A DNA stretch of 5,999 nucleotides from Actinomycetota bacterium (GTDB lineage: Bacteria; Actinomycetota; Actinomycetes; S36-B12; UBA10799). Made by a program: the position numbers and the translations under genes. The notes under the pieces were generated by a model. That model searched no databases. It was not told the origin of the DNA and was given only the letters and a program-made list of their open reading frames with translations. This document shows, piece after piece, positions 5,801-5,999 of this stretch. The stretch lies in assembly GCA_003452655.1 (NCBI GenBank), contig DMNR01000178.1:1-5999 (forward strand), in the 5' to 3' direction. Positions within the stretch are counted from its first letter, which is position 1. Each line of letters starts with the position of its first letter.

Positions 5801-5934
5801 CGCCTCAGGCCTTCCAAGCAGCCCAATTCTTGACTCGCACTCAGTTTCCAGCGCTGCGTGACTGGGCGCCGTTTGTGTATATCGGATCCGCTCTCGGGCC
5901 TGTTGGTGCCGAGAAGTCGTCCAGCACTTCTTAG
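2875..5934 (+). CDS. Large helical protein with C-terminal CHAT (caspase-like) protease domain
   Basis: This is 1019 residues from GTG 2875, the first canonical start, which has no ribosome site. The true start is probably upstream (ATC 2797 after GGGAGG, giving 1045 residues). Residues 1-600 are mostly helical, with repeat-like character in places (AIGRAYPARILDRVI, AFEVLQRFYPAIERL), but no canonical TPR consensus is clear and I do not recognise the family. A Pro/Ala/Arg linker (607-616) precedes the CHAT part, about 640-1012. There IIPDGPLHFFPFHLM (762-776), ATHG with catalytic His873, GACETG with catalytic Cys919, LLARGVRCVIAALWPVSD ending at D956, and WAPFVYIG from W997 match the family throughout. 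CHAT proteases are clan CD cysteine peptidases that cleave partner proteins when a linked sensor is triggered, often in bacterial immunity. No signal peptide or membrane segment is seen, so it is probably cytosolic. Substrate and trigger cannot be read from the sequence. Confidence 0.9.
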   Translation: MVDIAQGTNVLHIAALAGELCVTSAVATRASHVALESVHRDRASDSLVLLELLLAAIGGQEERGIASTELRQIALTGICDVSTQKLTVAADWAALDKGIDASRELERIAESSRDPAARSDARFRAGNLLAAPFMAIESVAAYPALAHQWRNRAADDLVFKRLLATGQRGKLPHEFLAESERHLRAALGNYGWASEAQCAGILVSVLRWREALGVISTGKHHDVDPDELERLCHRAIGDGLTTEYSLSVSICGVLQAIGRAYPARILDRVITADPEELYRSVGPTALGSVISNVITILIPEPDRAFEVLQRFYPAIERLETRAREDVLRSMGHLFWLEPILNVVNSELDEPSKFEAYARATPLGSLERVRRLAASADRWACEGVVRNDLLREARASDPEFASAHNELFRILDGVVHADAGAALATRPERRTKALQHLGKSAAMFAELGLGNALLESLDHVAKLCEQATQSEAKIVLNTLAPHALAIAIAAEPASSTRLQELWYLLLSRFGFGNPSWLRVRLHSISGRSPRPRMLDGASIFTLQQLVNGFRYAALLEGDSGISVAEVPEAAENLTLLTEMQALGAVADPHVAHLDRELELVVPVDDTQKPGPARPAREVQENLERSFDRMLQIAFLRRSGEPRLATIDEIASSLPDDALIWSMARALYHPPLNSTIWSTLVSSEGSIAIEQQAQPLLRGGLDIEGYRLTGLEALVFGARLEISKVRPGLGSGETAQTNFLTDVFGPVAKALLDYASAGYKRLVIIPDGPLHFFPFHLMNLGDGLLADHFLTTIAPSVRHAVPTLVHPDRGGRAVSSFGMSFSSGEGQYSALPGANSESTTVASAFGESCFQDNEATKERVLAALSRDRRVHIATHGSHHPSAPAFQSIVLSDGEGGLVRLFAYEVLSLDLRGLEVVSLGACETGLGRVDLFGNLRGITSSLLARGVRCVIAALWPVSDAAAELFFGTFYRELAAGTDAPQAFQAAQFLTRTQFPALRDWAPFVYIGSALGPVGAEKSSSTS

Positions 5935-5962
5935 GGTCCGCCATAGGATTAGACGCGCGGTG

Positions 5963-5968
5963 TAGTTT
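5963..5968 (+). promoter_or_regulatory. -10 box of a probable leaderless promoter for the next gene
   Basis: TAGTTT lies 6 nt before the GTG at 5975, the same spacing as TAGAAT before the EACC1-like gene. It would give the downstream gene its own promoter 29 bases after the CHAT stop codon. TAGGAT at 5944-5949 is an alternative box. Confidence 0.35.
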
Positions 5969-5974
5969 GGGTGT

Positions 5975-5999
5975 GTGGATATCACCGATGAGGCGCTGA
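5975..5999 (+). CDS. Probable start of the next gene, cut by the window edge
   Basis: GTG at 5975 opens a frame reading MDITDEAL to the edge. Support comes from the TANNNT box 6 nt upstream and from its place 40 nt after the CHAT stop on the same strand. It could be a partner or substrate of the CHAT protease, since these are often encoded next to each other, but eight residues identify nothing. GTGs at 5971 and 5973 are alternative starts in other frames. Confidence 0.35.

Noticed and set aside
2875..5934. TPR-CHAT protein of a type III-E CRISPR system (Csx29-like)
   Set aside because: There is no CRISPR array, no gRAMP-type effector and no Cas gene in the window; sharing a CHAT domain is not enough.
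5935..5974. Intrinsic terminator after the CHAT gene
   Set aside because: No GC-rich stem followed by a T run is present in the 40 bases.
1..5999. tRNA, rRNA, CRISPR array or riboswitch
   Set aside because: No cloverleaf with a CCA-proximal T-loop, no regularly spaced repeats and no known aptamer core was seen on either strand.

Overview
The window looks like an accessory stretch of an actinobacterial chromosome or plasmid. The DNA is moderately GC-rich (judged by eye, with the transposase richer than the large gene on the right). GTG starts are used. At two or three genes a TANNNT -10 box lies 6-7 nt before the start codon, the usual layout of leaderless actinobacterial transcripts.

From left to right: (1) a possible gene entering from the left edge on the minus strand; (2) a 151-residue minus-strand protein (97-552) resembling the EACC1 group of small 'effector-associated constant components' found beside caspase-like and trypsin-like effectors in bacterial conflict systems; (3) about 420 bases without an intact gene, holding two imperfect stem-loops next to the small gene's promoter and a decayed C-terminal piece of a second ISL3-like transposase (653-776); (4) a complete ISL3-family insertion sequence (982-2435) with 23-bp imperfect terminal inverted repeats, an 8-bp target duplication CCGAATAG, and one intact 417-residue transposase on the minus strand; (5) about 330 bases of intergenic DNA with promoter-like elements and a 20-bp dyad; (6) a large plus-strand gene (2875-5934, probably starting further upstream) whose C-terminal third is a CHAT caspase-like protease domain with the His/Cys pair intact, preceded by about 600 residues of unrecognised helical protein; (7) the first codons of a probable further plus-strand gene at 5975.

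Working reading (inference): this is a conflict or defence-type region in which an EACC1-like gene and a CHAT-protease gene diverge from a shared intergenic region that has since been hit by insertion sequences. The CHAT protein would be the effector, with its helical N-terminal part as sensor or partner-binding module. The EACC1-like gene would lead its own leftward operon, whose effector lies outside the window. The most unusual sequence-level points are the missing canonical start at the CHAT gene's apparent 5' end and a perfect 16-bp inverted repeat whose second arm contains the transposase start codon.
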